The translations under genes and the position numbers were made by a program. A stretch of 64,000 nt of DNA from Bacteriovoracaceae bacterium UBA6200 (GTDB lineage Bacteria > Bdellovibrionota > Bacteriovoracia > Bacteriovoracales > Bacteriovoracaceae), in the NCBI GenBank assembly GCA_002422605.1, contig DISW01000025.1, forward strand, positions 124,001 to 188,000. Direction: 5' to 3'. Shown here piece after piece: positions 1 to 8,221 of this stretch (its first letter is position 1; each line of letters starts with the position of its first letter). The notes under the pieces are model-generated. The model saw only the letters and a program-made list of their open reading frames with translations. It was not told the DNA's origin and searched no databases.

Positions 1-495
1 GTAGATGCTCTTATCCACGTATCAGACCTTTCTTGGACTAAGAAAAACGTGAACCCAGCTGATGAGTTCAAAGTTGGCCAGAAAGTAAAAGCTGCTGTGG
101 TAACAGTTGATGCTGAAAACCAAAAATTCTGCCTAGGCCTTAAACAGCTTGAGGAAGATCCTTGGAAGAAGATTGAAGAGCGTATGCCTGTTGGTTCAGT
201 AGTTGAAGGCGAAGCTGTTCGTATCACTGAGTTCGGCGTATTCGTTGAGCTTGAGACTGGTATCGAAGGTCTAGTTCACATCTCTGAAATCTCTGAAGAG
301 CGCGTAGAGAAGCCGTCTGACAAAGTTGCGAAAAACGACAAAGTTAAGGCAATCGTTATCTCTATCGATAAAGCTGCTAAGAAGATCGCCCTTTCTATGA
401 AAGCGGTTGCTTCTGGCGAGTATAAGACGAACTACAAGCACGAAGTGGCCCAGCCATCTACGCTTGCAGACAAGCTTAAAGGCTTCAAAGTTTAA
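1..495 (+). CDS. rpsA: 30S ribosomal protein S1, C-terminal part
   Basis: This is the 3' end of an S1 gene: the frame is open from the first base, so the start lies outside the window. About 164 residues are visible, holding the end of one S1 RNA-binding repeat (the VDALIHVSDLSW motif, then a KVGQKV strand) and one further complete repeat (GSVVEGEAVRITEFGVFVEL through GLVHISEIS). The GLVHISE signature and repeat spacing are typical of S1, which binds mRNA on the 30S subunit and helps start translation. The first internal GTG at 49 is not the true start. A strong terminator follows. Another multi-S1-repeat protein is possible, but the acidic and Lys-rich repeat style fits RpsA. Confidence 0.93.
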   Translation, partial: VDALIHVSDLSWTKKNVNPADEFKVGQKVKAAVVTVDAENQKFCLGLKQLEEDPWKKIEERMPVGSVVEGEAVRITEFGVFVELETGIEGLVHISEISEERVEKPSDKVAKNDKVKAIVISIDKAAKKIALSMKAVASGEYKTNYKHEVAQPSTLADKLKGFKV

Positions 496-537
496 TCAAC
501 TTTAAAAAAATTACCATCCCGCTATTTATGGATGATC

Positions 538-568
538 AGGGCCCGCAGAAATGCGGGCCTTTTTTTTT
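538..568 (+). terminator. Rho-independent terminator after rpsA
   Basis: An 8-bp perfect GC-rich stem (GGCCCGCA paired with TGCGGGCC, loop GAAA) is followed directly by nine or so T residues. It lies 45 bases past the rpsA stop codon and is oriented to end rpsA transcription. Confidence 0.92.
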
Positions 569-964
569 GTCTCTGCTATACTGAGCCTATGAATATCTAA
601 TCCTCTCTATTCTTTTGTCCCCATAATGCATTTTTATTCACTCATCCTGGAGTCGTGTCATGAACATCACTAATCTTGTTGCTGTTTTATCGTTAATTTC
701 AACATTCAAGGTTATGCATGACTTTATTAAAATACCTAAGGGTCCTCTTCCTGGCCCTGTACTGGAAGCTTCCCCAGGGTAAAGAGTTAGACTGGAATCC
801 ACTAGAAAGTGCGATTGAAAGAAGTCTCACCAAAGAAAAGCGGAGGAGGCAGAAGAAAAAAAGAAAAATACGACAGCTTCCTCCTAGAGAAAAGACAAGG
901 GCTTACCGTGGAAATTATTCTTCAAGTAGGCCTAAGGATTTACGCTTTAGTGACCAAAGGAAGC
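569..964. other. Long gap with no convincing gene
   Basis: About 400 bases between the rpsA terminator and the end of the gamma-carboxylase-like gene. Three plus-strand frames carry partial open stretches (660-782, 718-990, 809-1129), none with recognisable protein features throughout. A Lys/Arg/Glu-rich stretch near 830-880 reads open in more than one frame, as purine-rich DNA tends to. It could be a decayed short gene broken by frameshifts or simply spacer. I see no RNA gene or repeat here. Confidence 0.4.
660..782 (+). CDS. Possible 40-residue ORF with signal-like N-terminus
   Basis: An ATG at 660 sits 7-8 bases after a GGAG ribosome-binding sequence (649-652). The product would begin with a short hydrophobic stretch (NITNLVAVLSLISTF) and end with a Pro/Gly-rich tail. 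Nothing in it resembles a known family. After the stop the Glu-rich coding-like signal continues in other frames, so this may be the front of a broken gene. Low confidence. Confidence 0.25.
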   Translation: MNITNLVAVLSLISTFKVMHDFIKIPKGPLPGPVLEASPG

Positions 965-2266
965 TTAGAAGGATGTACCGGAATAGTTAGCGGATTGAGT
1001 CTCAGCCAGTGGAAGAATCCATTCATATTTAAGAAGGCTTCTTTCCTCCCGGGCGAGGTCTGTCCCTGGTTTGATCATTTCTTTTTTGGGTCTACCATTA
1101 AGGCTTACACGGGAGCTCGCAAAGACTGAAACTTCACTGCTCCATAACTTTCCATAATGGTCTCTCAGAAAATGGGCAAACTGGAGCATAAGATCGGGTT
1201 TGCCAATAATGTCTCCATATTGCCTCTGAGTGATGAATTCTAGAGGGTTTATAGGAATGATTTCCTTGGTAGTTTTATTTTGCACGAAATAGGAAAGAGT
1301 TCCGCGCTTGTGCCTGAGCATCATCCTCCACGAAAACATATGGCCTTCTTCGGTCCAGCTAGTGACACCAGGATAAAGCCAATGCCTTAACGGCAGAGAG
1401 AGATGAATAATAATGTACAGACCTAATAGTGACAGCAGAAGGGGACTAGGTTTTGTTCCCTTAGGAGGTTCGGTTTTACTTACAAGGTATCTGGAAAAAA
1501 GAGGTATCTTCCTGGGCCAGGATGGGTCAAAGAAGAGACTGGTTAAGAGAAGAGAAAACCAGGGGAAAGTCGCTAATCCGAACATCACAACATTGGAGAG
1601 ATGAAAACAAAGCGAAAGCATAAATCCCAGTAAGCGAGTTTTTTTAATAATCATCATTGGCACAATTAATAAATCGAAGAGGATTCCCCCATAGCTGAAG
1701 AAATAGGATGCCCACTTAGCCTGATATAAAAATCCAAAGAAATGGTCTTTCCGGTGTTCAAGAAAGAGATTCATCGGTCGCCCTGCGATCCAGTCACTAT
1801 TTATTTTTGCGATCCCTCCATAGAAATAGGCGAGTCCCATATGAAAAAGAATCATGTAAAGCATCCAGGCCGGAAAGTGGCTCCGTTTTTGATTGAGCGG
1901 TAAAACCATGAGCCAGAAGGAAATCAGCGAGTAGAGGTAGGCGTGGTTAATATATTCCGTTTGCTCCATAAGAAAGAGGGAGGTGTAGCCAGCAAATAAT
2001 AAAATTGATGAAAGGCGGTACTTAAAATTAAAGGCAACGGCCAAGGCTGCAAGAATTGTTACCGTGTAGTGAGCTACCATTCCCCCATAAGGCCATGGGC
2101 GAACCCACTCAAAAAAAAGATACGAAAAGTTAAAGATAGGTGCTGTGTACTCATGAAACTTACCTAGGAAGAGTCCGTTAATGAGTTCTTGTGCGATCAG
2201 GATGCCGGTTACCAGGCGAAAGAGAAGAAGGCTTGAGCTATCAATCGGCCGAGTGAGTGTGTTCAC
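965..2266 (-). CDS. Vitamin K-dependent gamma-carboxylase-like (HTTM) membrane protein
   Basis: The 433-residue product has several membrane helices in the first 260 residues, then a soluble C-terminal part. Two blocks match the family closely: GGIAKINSDW at about 151-159, followed by the RPM..FL..H segment, and near 320 a WTEEGHMFSWRMM motif followed by an NP.EFITQRQ stretch. The Lys of AKINSDW (about K154) aligns, from memory, with the catalytic Lys218 of human gamma-glutamyl carboxylase. Family members carboxylate glutamate residues using reduced vitamin K, but most bacterial members have no proven substrate. The start is GTG at 2266. No obvious Glu-rich substrate peptide lies next to it, so the function is inferred from family only. 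Confidence 0.85.
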   Translation of the reverse strand: MNTLTRPIDSSSLLLFRLVTGILIAQELINGLFLGKFHEYTAPIFNFSYLFFEWVRPWPYGGMVAHYTVTILAALAVAFNFKYRLSSILLFAGYTSLFLMEQTEYINHAYLYSLISFWLMVLPLNQKRSHFPAWMLYMILFHMGLAYFYGGIAKINSDWIAGRPMNLFLEHRKDHFFGFLYQAKWASYFFSYGGILFDLLIVPMMIIKKTRLLGFMLSLCFHLSNVVMFGLATFPWFSLLLTSLFFDPSWPRKIPLFSRYLVSKTEPPKGTKPSPLLLSLLGLYIIIHLSLPLRHWLYPGVTSWTEEGHMFSWRMMLRHKRGTLSYFVQNKTTKEIIPINPLEFITQRQYGDIIGKPDLMLQFAHFLRDHYGKLWSSEVSVFASSRVSLNGRPKKEMIKPGTDLAREERSLLKYEWILPLAETQSANYSGTSF

Positions 2267-2311
2267 ATTCTTTTTATAACAAACACACTTAAGTCATAAA
2301 AAGGTCCACTA

Positions 2312-2336
2312 CAAAAAAAGGCCCTCTTGCGAGGGC
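2312..2336 (-). terminator. Rho-independent terminator after the secreted protein gene
   Basis: A GGCCCTC stem with loop TTGC and GAGGGCC closing arm at 2319-2336. Read on the minus strand it is followed by a run of T residues (A run at 2312-2318 on plus). It ends transcription of the 2362-3117 gene before the next minus-strand gene. Confidence 0.85.
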
Positions 2337-2361
2337 CTTAAGGAGAATTAAAAAGTTTGGT

Positions 2362-3117
2362 TTACTTGACCATGTAGCTTTGAAGCTGACCAGCACCAGT
2401 AATATGGATTGTGTCGTTGCGTTCAAAAGCGTTAGAACGAGAGTTCATTTGGTATTTCACTGTAAGCATGACGCCTGCTACCGGTTCAGCTCTTGAACCA
2501 TGATTCATGATTCCAGAAAGTTTCATGGTGGCATTAAAGTCCCAACCATAAGATGTTTTAACTGAACCAGGGATGATGCTGACGCCAGTTAAATATTTTC
2601 CTGCTCCATCGTATGAACCACCGTAAGAGTAAATCACTTGATAGGTGAATGTAACAACTTCCTTGCCGAAGCCATTAGTGATTCTAGCAGTGTAGTTTTT
2701 TGCAACTGGTATAGAGAAGCCTTCCATATCAAATGGATCTACGTGTTCTTTTGTTATTGGATCTTTAGGAATAACACTGATTGGAGCATATTCTGTTACG
2801 TTAGTAGGTTTACCTTTCTTAACAAGTTCGTAAATAGCTTCACCTAGAGCAACCAGGTCTCGTGCTGTTTGAATCACTTTGCCGGTGGTTTCAAGTTTTC
2901 CATCATTATTAGGTACAGGCCCATTGAATCCATCATTCTTGAAGTTAGGAACGATACCATTATTGTCTGGAAGATTTCTGTTATTGAGAGATTTGTATTC
3001 ATCGTACGAAATTTCTTTTGTTTCAATCGTTCCCAGTTCTCCGTCCAACGGTAAGTTTGGTGCGGCCATAAGCGTACTAGACATTACAAAAGAAGAGATT
3101 AACGCCAATTTTTTCAT
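2362..3117 (-). CDS. Secreted protein of unknown function
   Basis: The 251-residue product opens with a classic signal peptide (MKKLALISSFVMSSTLMAA, cleavage likely after MAA). The mature part starts with an Asn/Gly/Pro-rich region (about 45-80), then a short helix-like stretch (about 80-102), then a beta-rich C-terminal half with repeated Gly/Tyr/Thr residues and no cysteines. I do not recognise the family. A strong AGGGGG ribosome-binding site precedes the ATG at 3117. The gene stands alone, with its own terminator downstream and about 190 bases upstream that may hold its promoter. The export signal points to the periplasm, outer membrane or outside. Confidence 0.8.
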   Translation of the reverse strand: MKKLALISSFVMSSTLMAAPNLPLDGELGTIETKEISYDEYKSLNNRNLPDNNGIVPNFKNDGFNGPVPNNDGKLETTGKVIQTARDLVALGEAIYELVKKGKPTNVTEYAPISVIPKDPITKEHVDPFDMEGFSIPVAKNYTARITNGFGKEVVTFTYQVIYSYGGSYDGAGKYLTGVSIIPGSVKTSYGWDFNATMKLSGIMNHGSRAEPVAGVMLTVKYQMNSRSNAFERNDTIHITGAGQLQSYMVK

Positions 3118-3311
3118 TTTTCCCCCTGAACGATAGCCTCGAAGGCATCATGTGATTGGCGAACTTGTACCAATCTTCTGATCCTTTGGTCAATAACTGT
3201 GTTGGATAGGGTCATTTTTACAGGATGACCCTATTCGTTCTATAATTTAGGGGGATTACGGATGGACGGTTTTAAGTTTTACTTATGTGTATATTTAGTA
3301 AATCTAATATC

Positions 3312-4301
3312 TTACTTCCGTTCAATCAAAAAGGCCCTGTGAATCTGGCTCTGATGAAAATCCTGAGGAATAGTCCAGTGAGAGATTTCTTTCACCTTAT
3401 AATGACTGGTGATGATGTGGTGGAGTTCAAATTTTCGTTTATTAGTTGAAAAATAAAGACTGCCACTTGGGGCGAGCAGGGCCATGGAGTCGCGGATCAG
3501 AAGTGCATGATCTCTTTCAATATCCAGATCTTCTTCCATACGTTTTGAATTAGAAAAACTTGGAGGATCTAAAATGATCAAATCAAATGTTTCCTGATTT
3601 TCTTTTCTTATTTGGAGTTCTTTTAAAACATCAGCTTGGTAAAAGACATGATTTTTAGGATCTATTTCGTTAATTAGGAAATTCTCGTAGGCCCATTCCA
3701 GATAGGTGTTGGACATATCAATAGAAGTAACTGTTCCTCCGCCTTTGGCTGCGGCAACACTAAGAGAACCAGTGTAACAAAAAAGGTTTAAGACTTTCTT
3801 ATTTTGTGAATTATTCAAAAGAAACTGACGAAGTGGACGATGGTCCAGGAATAAACCTGTATCTAAGTAACGCTCAAGGTTTACCAGGAATTTTAGAGGT
3901 GGCTCGTTAATAGTAAAAAAGTCATCTGATTTAGGATCAAGGGGGCGATACTGTTCGTTGCCTTTTTGTTTTTCACGAATTTTAAAATGTTGCTGCTCAG
4001 GCTTGATGCCTAAAACTTCTTCGATCGCTTGCTCTATATTGGACTGATGAAGTTCACGAAGGGGTTGTTCTTCTTCATGAAGCTTTTTCCCCTGCTCATA
4101 AATCACTGCATGGTTGCCGTAAATATCAATCAGATATGGATATTCAGGAATATCTTTATTGTAGAGGCGATAGGCCTCAATGTTATTTTTTACCAGGTAA
4201 CTTTTTAATTTTTTCTGGTTTTTTGCCAAACGATTTTTAAGTGCTGTAGGATCAGAGCTCACGGTATTGCCTTTCATAGTGAATTGGTGCATCCTCCACA
4301 T
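3312..4301 (-). CDS. rlmK: 23S rRNA methyltransferase, standalone RlmK domain
   Basis: The 329-residue product matches the C-terminal half of E. coli RlmKL, the RlmK domain that makes m7G2069 in 23S rRNA. The N-terminal region carries the family's RL.KN.KKL and YRLYNKDIPEYP segments. A YLDTGLFLDHR motif follows at about 145, then the SAM-binding NLFCYTGSLSVAA motif near 177, DMSNTYLEWA and the catalytic-type motif DPPSFSNSKRM near 255. The N-terminal THUMP and RlmL methyltransferase halves of the enteric fusion are absent. It diverges from clpS across a very short gap. The start is uncertain (4301, 4292 or 4277): a GGAGG lies between these choices and favours none cleanly. Confidence 0.85.
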   Translation of the reverse strand: MWRMHQFTMKGNTVSSDPTALKNRLAKNQKKLKSYLVKNNIEAYRLYNKDIPEYPYLIDIYGNHAVIYEQGKKLHEEEQPLRELHQSNIEQAIEEVLGIKPEQQHFKIREKQKGNEQYRPLDPKSDDFFTINEPPLKFLVNLERYLDTGLFLDHRPLRQFLLNNSQNKKVLNLFCYTGSLSVAAAKGGGTVTSIDMSNTYLEWAYENFLINEIDPKNHVFYQADVLKELQIRKENQETFDLIILDPPSFSNSKRMEEDLDIERDHALLIRDSMALLAPSGSLYFSTNKRKFELHHIITSHYKVKEISHWTIPQDFHQSQIHRAFLIERK

Positions 4302-4322
4302 AATAACAACTGATGTGCGCTT

Positions 4323-4646
4323 ATGTCTTCAGAAACCGATAGAGATGAACAATCTGGTGTAGCGACCGTTAAAAAAACGAAACTGCGCCCCCCAAGTATG
4401 TATAAAGTCCTCATGCATAATGATGACTATACAACTATGGAATTTGTGATTCTTGTACTGCAAAAATTCTTTAACAAAAACTCTGATGAAGCCCATGCTA
4501 TAATGCTGGAAGTCCACAATCGTGGCTTTGGAATTTGCGGAATTTATACTTATGAAGTTGCCGAATCCAAAGTAGCTAAAGTAACTAAGTATGCACGGGA
4601 TAATGGGCATCCGTTAAAGTGCAGTACTGAGCCCTGTGATTCCTGA
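4323..4646 (+). CDS. clpS: ATP-dependent Clp protease adaptor ClpS
   Basis: A 107-residue protein with the ClpS core: PSMYKVLMHNDDYTTMEFV at about 24-42, then the HNRGFGICGIYTYEVAE segment and a C-terminal KV..YARDNGHPLKC. The NDDYT and GxxGIYTxExAE motifs form the pocket that holds N-degron substrates. ClpS hands these to ClpA for degradation by ClpAP in the cytoplasm. The Lys-rich N-terminal tail before the core is the usual ClpA-contacting extension. clpA begins 79 bases downstream on the same strand, the standard clpS-clpA arrangement. Confidence 0.95.
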   Translation: MSSETDRDEQSGVATVKKTKLRPPSMYKVLMHNDDYTTMEFVILVLQKFFNKNSDEAHAIMLEVHNRGFGICGIYTYEVAESKVAKVTKYARDNGHPLKCSTEPCDS

Positions 4647-4725
4647 GAGAAAGTATTCTTCGTGCCCTTGCCTTTTTTCCATTCATCTCCATCTTCTAGT
4701 ATAATACCAGAAAGAGGGTAATTAT

Positions 4726-7071
4726 ATGATTAGCCAGAAACTAGAACAGATTTTAAATAAGGCCATTAAGCGGGCAAATGAAAAGAAACATGAGTTTCTT
4801 ACCCTCGAAAATGTCCTGCTCTCAATGCTTGAGGATGAGACCGTTAATGAGATCCTCAATGATTGCGGTGCCAATCTTGAAGACCTTAAAGAAGACCTTT
4901 CTTCCTTTATAGATGAAGACTCTAATTTTTCATTATTAAGTGAAGACGAGATTCAGGATCTTAACCGTAAGCAGTTTGGAAACGAGCAATTAAGAGAAAT
5001 TGCCCGGGAAAATGGGATTCTTTACCAGCCGGAAATTTCTTTAAGCCTACAACGGGTCATTCAACGGGCCGCCATCCATATTCAAAGTTCCGGAAAGAAA
5101 TCGATTCAAGCGATCAACTTATTAGTTGCGATGTTTTCTGAAAAAGAATCTCATGCCACGTACTTCCTTGAGCGCCAGGGTGTGACCCGCATCGATATTG
5201 TAGAAAAAATCGCTCATACTGCTGATCGTCCGGTCAACGGCCAGGAAGAATCAGTGAATATTGAGACTCCGGGGGAAACCTTCCGCAAAGAAGAAAAGTA
5301 CGAGAAGGCCTTAAGTGAATTCACTACCAATCTTAATAACCTTGCTCGCGAAGGTAAGATTGATCCAATTATTGGGCGGGAAGATGAGATTCAAAGAATT
5401 ATTCAGATCCTCTGTCGCCGAAGAAAAAATAATCCTCTCTTAGTTGGGGATTCAGGTGTTGGTAAAACGGCCATTGCTGAAGGCCTGGCCAAGGCCATTG
5501 TAGAAAATAAAGTGCCTGAGATTCTAAGTAAAACAACGGTTTACTCTTTAGACATGGCCTCACTTCTTGCCGGTACTAAATTTCGCGGTGATTTTGAGGA
5601 AAGATTAAAACTTGTCCTGCAGGCATTAGAAAAACAAAACGAGAAGAATGGATCGATTCTTTTTATCGATGAAATTCATACGATTATTGGAGCGGGTGCC
5701 ACGTCAGGTGGAAGTCTCGATGCTTCGAATTTATTAAAACCGGCCCTTTCACGTGGAACCATCCGCTGTATGGGCTCCACAACTTTTGATGAGTACCGCA
5801 AATACTTTGAGAAAGATCAGGCTTTGAACCGTCGATTCCAAAAAATTGATGTGCTGGAACCATCGGTAGAAGATTCAGTAAAAATCCTCGCCGGACTTAA
5901 ATCAAAGTTTGAGGAACACCATCAGGTAAAATATCCGGATAATGTTATTCGTGCAGCGGTGGAGCTTTCTCATAAGCACGTCACTGATAGAAAACTTCCG
6001 GATAAGGCGATCGATGTGATCGATGAAGTAGGTTCATACCTTCGGTTAAAGCCAGAAAATGTTGGCGGTGGAACTGAAGTTGGACTTGATGATATTGAAC
6101 ACATCATTTCTAAAATCGCCCGCATTCCACAGAAGTCGATCTCAGTAAATGAGAAAGAAAAGCTTCGCTATCTGGAGAGAGATCTTAAAATGATGATCTT
6201 TGGTCAGGACCAAGCGGTAGAAAAAGTGGCCAATGCTCTTATTCTTTCCCGTTCAGGCCTTGGCAGTGCTGACAAACCCATCGCTAATTTTCTTTTTACC
6301 GGTCCAACCGGGGTAGGGAAAACGGAGCTGGCAAAACAATTGGCACATATTATGGGCATTAACTTCATCCGAATTGATATGTCCGAGTTCATGGAGAAAC
6401 ATACTGTCTCTAAATTAATTGGAGCTCCTCCGGGGTATGTAGGCTTTGAACAAGGCGGGATCTTAACGGATGCGATCCATAAAAGTCCTTATTCAGTTCT
6501 TCTTCTGGATGAAATAGAGAAGGCCCACGCCGATGTCTTTAACATTCTCTTACAGGTCATGGATCACGGAGCACTGGCAGATTCTAATGGCAGATCTTCC
6601 GATTTCCGTAACGTCATCTTGATTATGACATCAAATGCTGGCGCTAAAGAGATGGAGGCAGGCTCAATTGGTCTTGCTGCTAAAGCCTCTGGAGGGGAAA
6701 TAAATACCACTAAAAGAGACCAGGCGATCAAGAATTTCTTTACGCCAGAGTTTAGAAATCGTCTGGATGCTGTGATTAACTTTAACAAACTCGACAACAA
6801 GAACATCGAACAAGTTGTTAGTAAGTTCCTAATGGAGCTGGAGAATCAGCTCCATGAAAAGAGGGTCGAGCTTGAAGTTTCCACAGAGGCCCGCGCATGG
6901 TTGTCCCGCAAAGGATACGATGATAAACTGGGGGCTAGACCTATTGCTCGTCTCATAAACGAGAAGATTAAGAAGCCTTTGGCCCACGAAATACTTTTCG
7001 GTAAACTCGAAAAAGGTGGGCGAGTAGAGGTTGTTGTTAAAGATGATGAACTAGATTTCATTTTTTCCTAA
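4726..7071 (+). CDS. clpA: ATP-dependent Clp protease ATP-binding subunit ClpA
   Basis: A 781-residue AAA+ unfoldase of normal ClpA length. The N-terminal double Clp-N domain (about 1-150) is followed by a first ATPase module with Walker A GDSGVGKT (about 241-248) and FIDEIHTIIGAG. A second module has Walker A GPTGVGKTE (about 526-533), DEIEKAH and FTPEFRNRLD. An IGL loop, used to dock on ClpP, is present at about 648-650. There is no long middle coiled coil, which argues against ClpB. With ClpS it feeds folded or N-degron proteins to ClpP. No clpP is in this window. The ATG follows an AGAGGG ribosome-binding site. Confidence 0.96.
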   Translation: MISQKLEQILNKAIKRANEKKHEFLTLENVLLSMLEDETVNEILNDCGANLEDLKEDLSSFIDEDSNFSLLSEDEIQDLNRKQFGNEQLREIARENGILYQPEISLSLQRVIQRAAIHIQSSGKKSIQAINLLVAMFSEKESHATYFLERQGVTRIDIVEKIAHTADRPVNGQEESVNIETPGETFRKEEKYEKALSEFTTNLNNLAREGKIDPIIGREDEIQRIIQILCRRRKNNPLLVGDSGVGKTAIAEGLAKAIVENKVPEILSKTTVYSLDMASLLAGTKFRGDFEERLKLVLQALEKQNEKNGSILFIDEIHTIIGAGATSGGSLDASNLLKPALSRGTIRCMGSTTFDEYRKYFEKDQALNRRFQKIDVLEPSVEDSVKILAGLKSKFEEHHQVKYPDNVIRAAVELSHKHVTDRKLPDKAIDVIDEVGSYLRLKPENVGGGTEVGLDDIEHIISKIARIPQKSISVNEKEKLRYLERDLKMMIFGQDQAVEKVANALILSRSGLGSADKPIANFLFTGPTGVGKTELAKQLAHIMGINFIRIDMSEFMEKHTVSKLIGAPPGYVGFEQGGILTDAIHKSPYSVLLLDEIEKAHADVFNILLQVMDHGALADSNGRSSDFRNVILIMTSNAGAKEMEAGSIGLAAKASGGEINTTKRDQAIKNFFTPEFRNRLDAVINFNKLDNKNIEQVVSKFLMELENQLHEKRVELEVSTEARAWLSRKGYDDKLGARPIARLINEKIKKPLAHEILFGKLEKGGRVEVVVKDDELDFIFS

Positions 7072-7297
7072 ATATATATTTCATTCCGTCCGATCCTTCA
7101 TACACAACAATTGATAACAAAATTGAAGTGTATGAAGGCCCTCAAAAAGTCCTCATTACAAAACTTCGATTAAGTTAAAAAGAAGAGATTGAATAAATTT
7201 TGTATTTTTTGTTTGCGTTAGATGAAAATTCTGATTAAGCTTAAAATAAGAAAGGTCAAATACTAGTGTTTAACCAACTATTTCCTGGGAGGAAATT

Positions 7298-7531
7298 ATG
7301 GCTAAGAAAGCAGCTAAAAAAGTAGCAAAGAAAGCTACAAAGAAAGCAACAAAGAAAGTAGCAAAGAAAGCTACAGCTAAAAAAGTAGCAAAAAAAGCTA
7401 CTAAGAAAGCAGCTCCTAAAAAAGCAGCTAAAAAAGCTACTAAGAAAGCAGCTCCTAAAAAAGTAGCAAAAAAAGCTACTAAAAAAGCAGCTCCTAAAAA
7501 AGCTACTAAAAAAGCAGCAGCTAAGAAGTAA
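7298..7531 (+). CDS. Lys/Ala-rich histone H1-like protein
   Basis: The 77-residue product is almost entirely repeats of the type AKKATKK and AAPKK: by my count 36 residues are Lys and 26 Ala, with Thr, Val and a few Pro. This composition is that of bacterial histone H1-like or AlgP-type C-terminal domains, which bind DNA through charge and condense the chromosome. It has no folded domain. A good GGGAGG ribosome-binding site precedes the ATG and a strong terminator follows, so it is a separate and probably well-expressed gene. Codons of the repeats alternate (aaa/aag, gca/gct), so it is translated sequence and not a simple DNA repeat. Confidence 0.88.
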   Translation: MAKKAAKKVAKKATKKATKKVAKKATAKKVAKKATKKAAPKKAAKKATKKAAPKKVAKKATKKAAPKKATKKAAAKK

Positions 7532-7543
7532 TTTCTAAGCTAA

Positions 7544-7571
7544 AAGCCCTCGCAAGAGGGCTTTTTTTTTG
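7544..7571 (+). terminator. Rho-independent terminator after the H1-like gene
   Basis: An 8-bp stem AAGCCCTC with GAGGGCTT, closed by a GCAA tetraloop, followed by a run of T residues, just past the H1-like stop codon. Confidence 0.93.
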
Positions 7572-7633
7572 CCTTTTTTTCTCCGCTTTAAGTTCTTTTC
7601 CACCCCGCGTCTCTTTGTGATATCTTTATTTTT

Positions 7634-8221
7634 ATGAAATACCTTAACCAGATTTTCTTCAAGGGCTTGATTGTTGTCTTGCCCATCACCCTGACATTCT
7701 ACTTGCTCATCTGGGCCAGCTATAAAATCGAATCTCTTTTTAGTGCGACTCTTCAGAAATTGATTGGAGAGTGGTTATACATACCAGGCCTCGGCATTGT
7801 TGTTAGTGTGGTCTTTATTTTTCTCGTGGGATTGTTGGTAAATAATTATATCACCGGCAGATTTTTCTCATGGCTCACCAGAACTTTGGAAAAAGTTCCT
7901 CTCATCAAAGTCATCTATAACCCACTTAAAGATTTAATGGCCCTGATCCCGGGAAGAAGTGCTGATAAAGATAAACCTCAACGGGTCGTTCTTGTTCCTT
8001 TAGAAGGAATGGGCGTGGAAGTGATGGGGCTTGTGACAAATGAAGAACTAACAGAACTCCCTGGAAGAAACCTTATATCTGTCTATGTGCCATTAAGTTA
8101 CATGTTGGGCGGTATCACGATCTTAATTGAAAAAGATAAAGTGAAAAAAGTGGATATGCCGGTAGACCAGGCCTTAAAACTTTCGGTGACTGCCTGGATT
8201 AAGGCCAAGGACAATCGTTAA
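7634..8221 (+). CDS. DUF502 family membrane protein
   Basis: A 195-residue protein with two N-terminal membrane helices (about 8-30 and 50-75) and a soluble C-terminal domain. The segment GLIVVLPITLTFYLL, the VPLIKVIYNPLKDL motif after the second helix and the VVLVPLEGMGVEVMGLVT stretch are characteristic of DUF502. Members are inner-membrane proteins without an established biochemical role. It is joined directly to the next gene, whose GTG follows this stop codon with no gap, so the two are likely co-transcribed. Confidence 0.85.
   Translation: MKYLNQIFFKGLIVVLPITLTFYLLIWASYKIESLFSATLQKLIGEWLYIPGLGIVVSVVFIFLVGLLVNNYITGRFFSWLTRTLEKVPLIKVIYNPLKDLMALIPGRSADKDKPQRVVLVPLEGMGVEVMGLVTNEELTELPGRNLISVYVPLSYMLGGITILIEKDKVKKVDMPVDQALKLSVTAWIKAKDNR

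Noticed and set aside
718..990. 90-residue Arg/Lys-rich frame after rpsA
   Set aside because: Composition follows from purine-rich DNA read in several frames; the start has no ribosome-binding site, and no motif is seen.
7298..7531. Tandem DNA repeat or CRISPR-like array in the Lys/Ala stretch
   Set aside because: Repeats are codon-based, irregular in length and inside a well-formed gene with ribosome-binding site and terminator.
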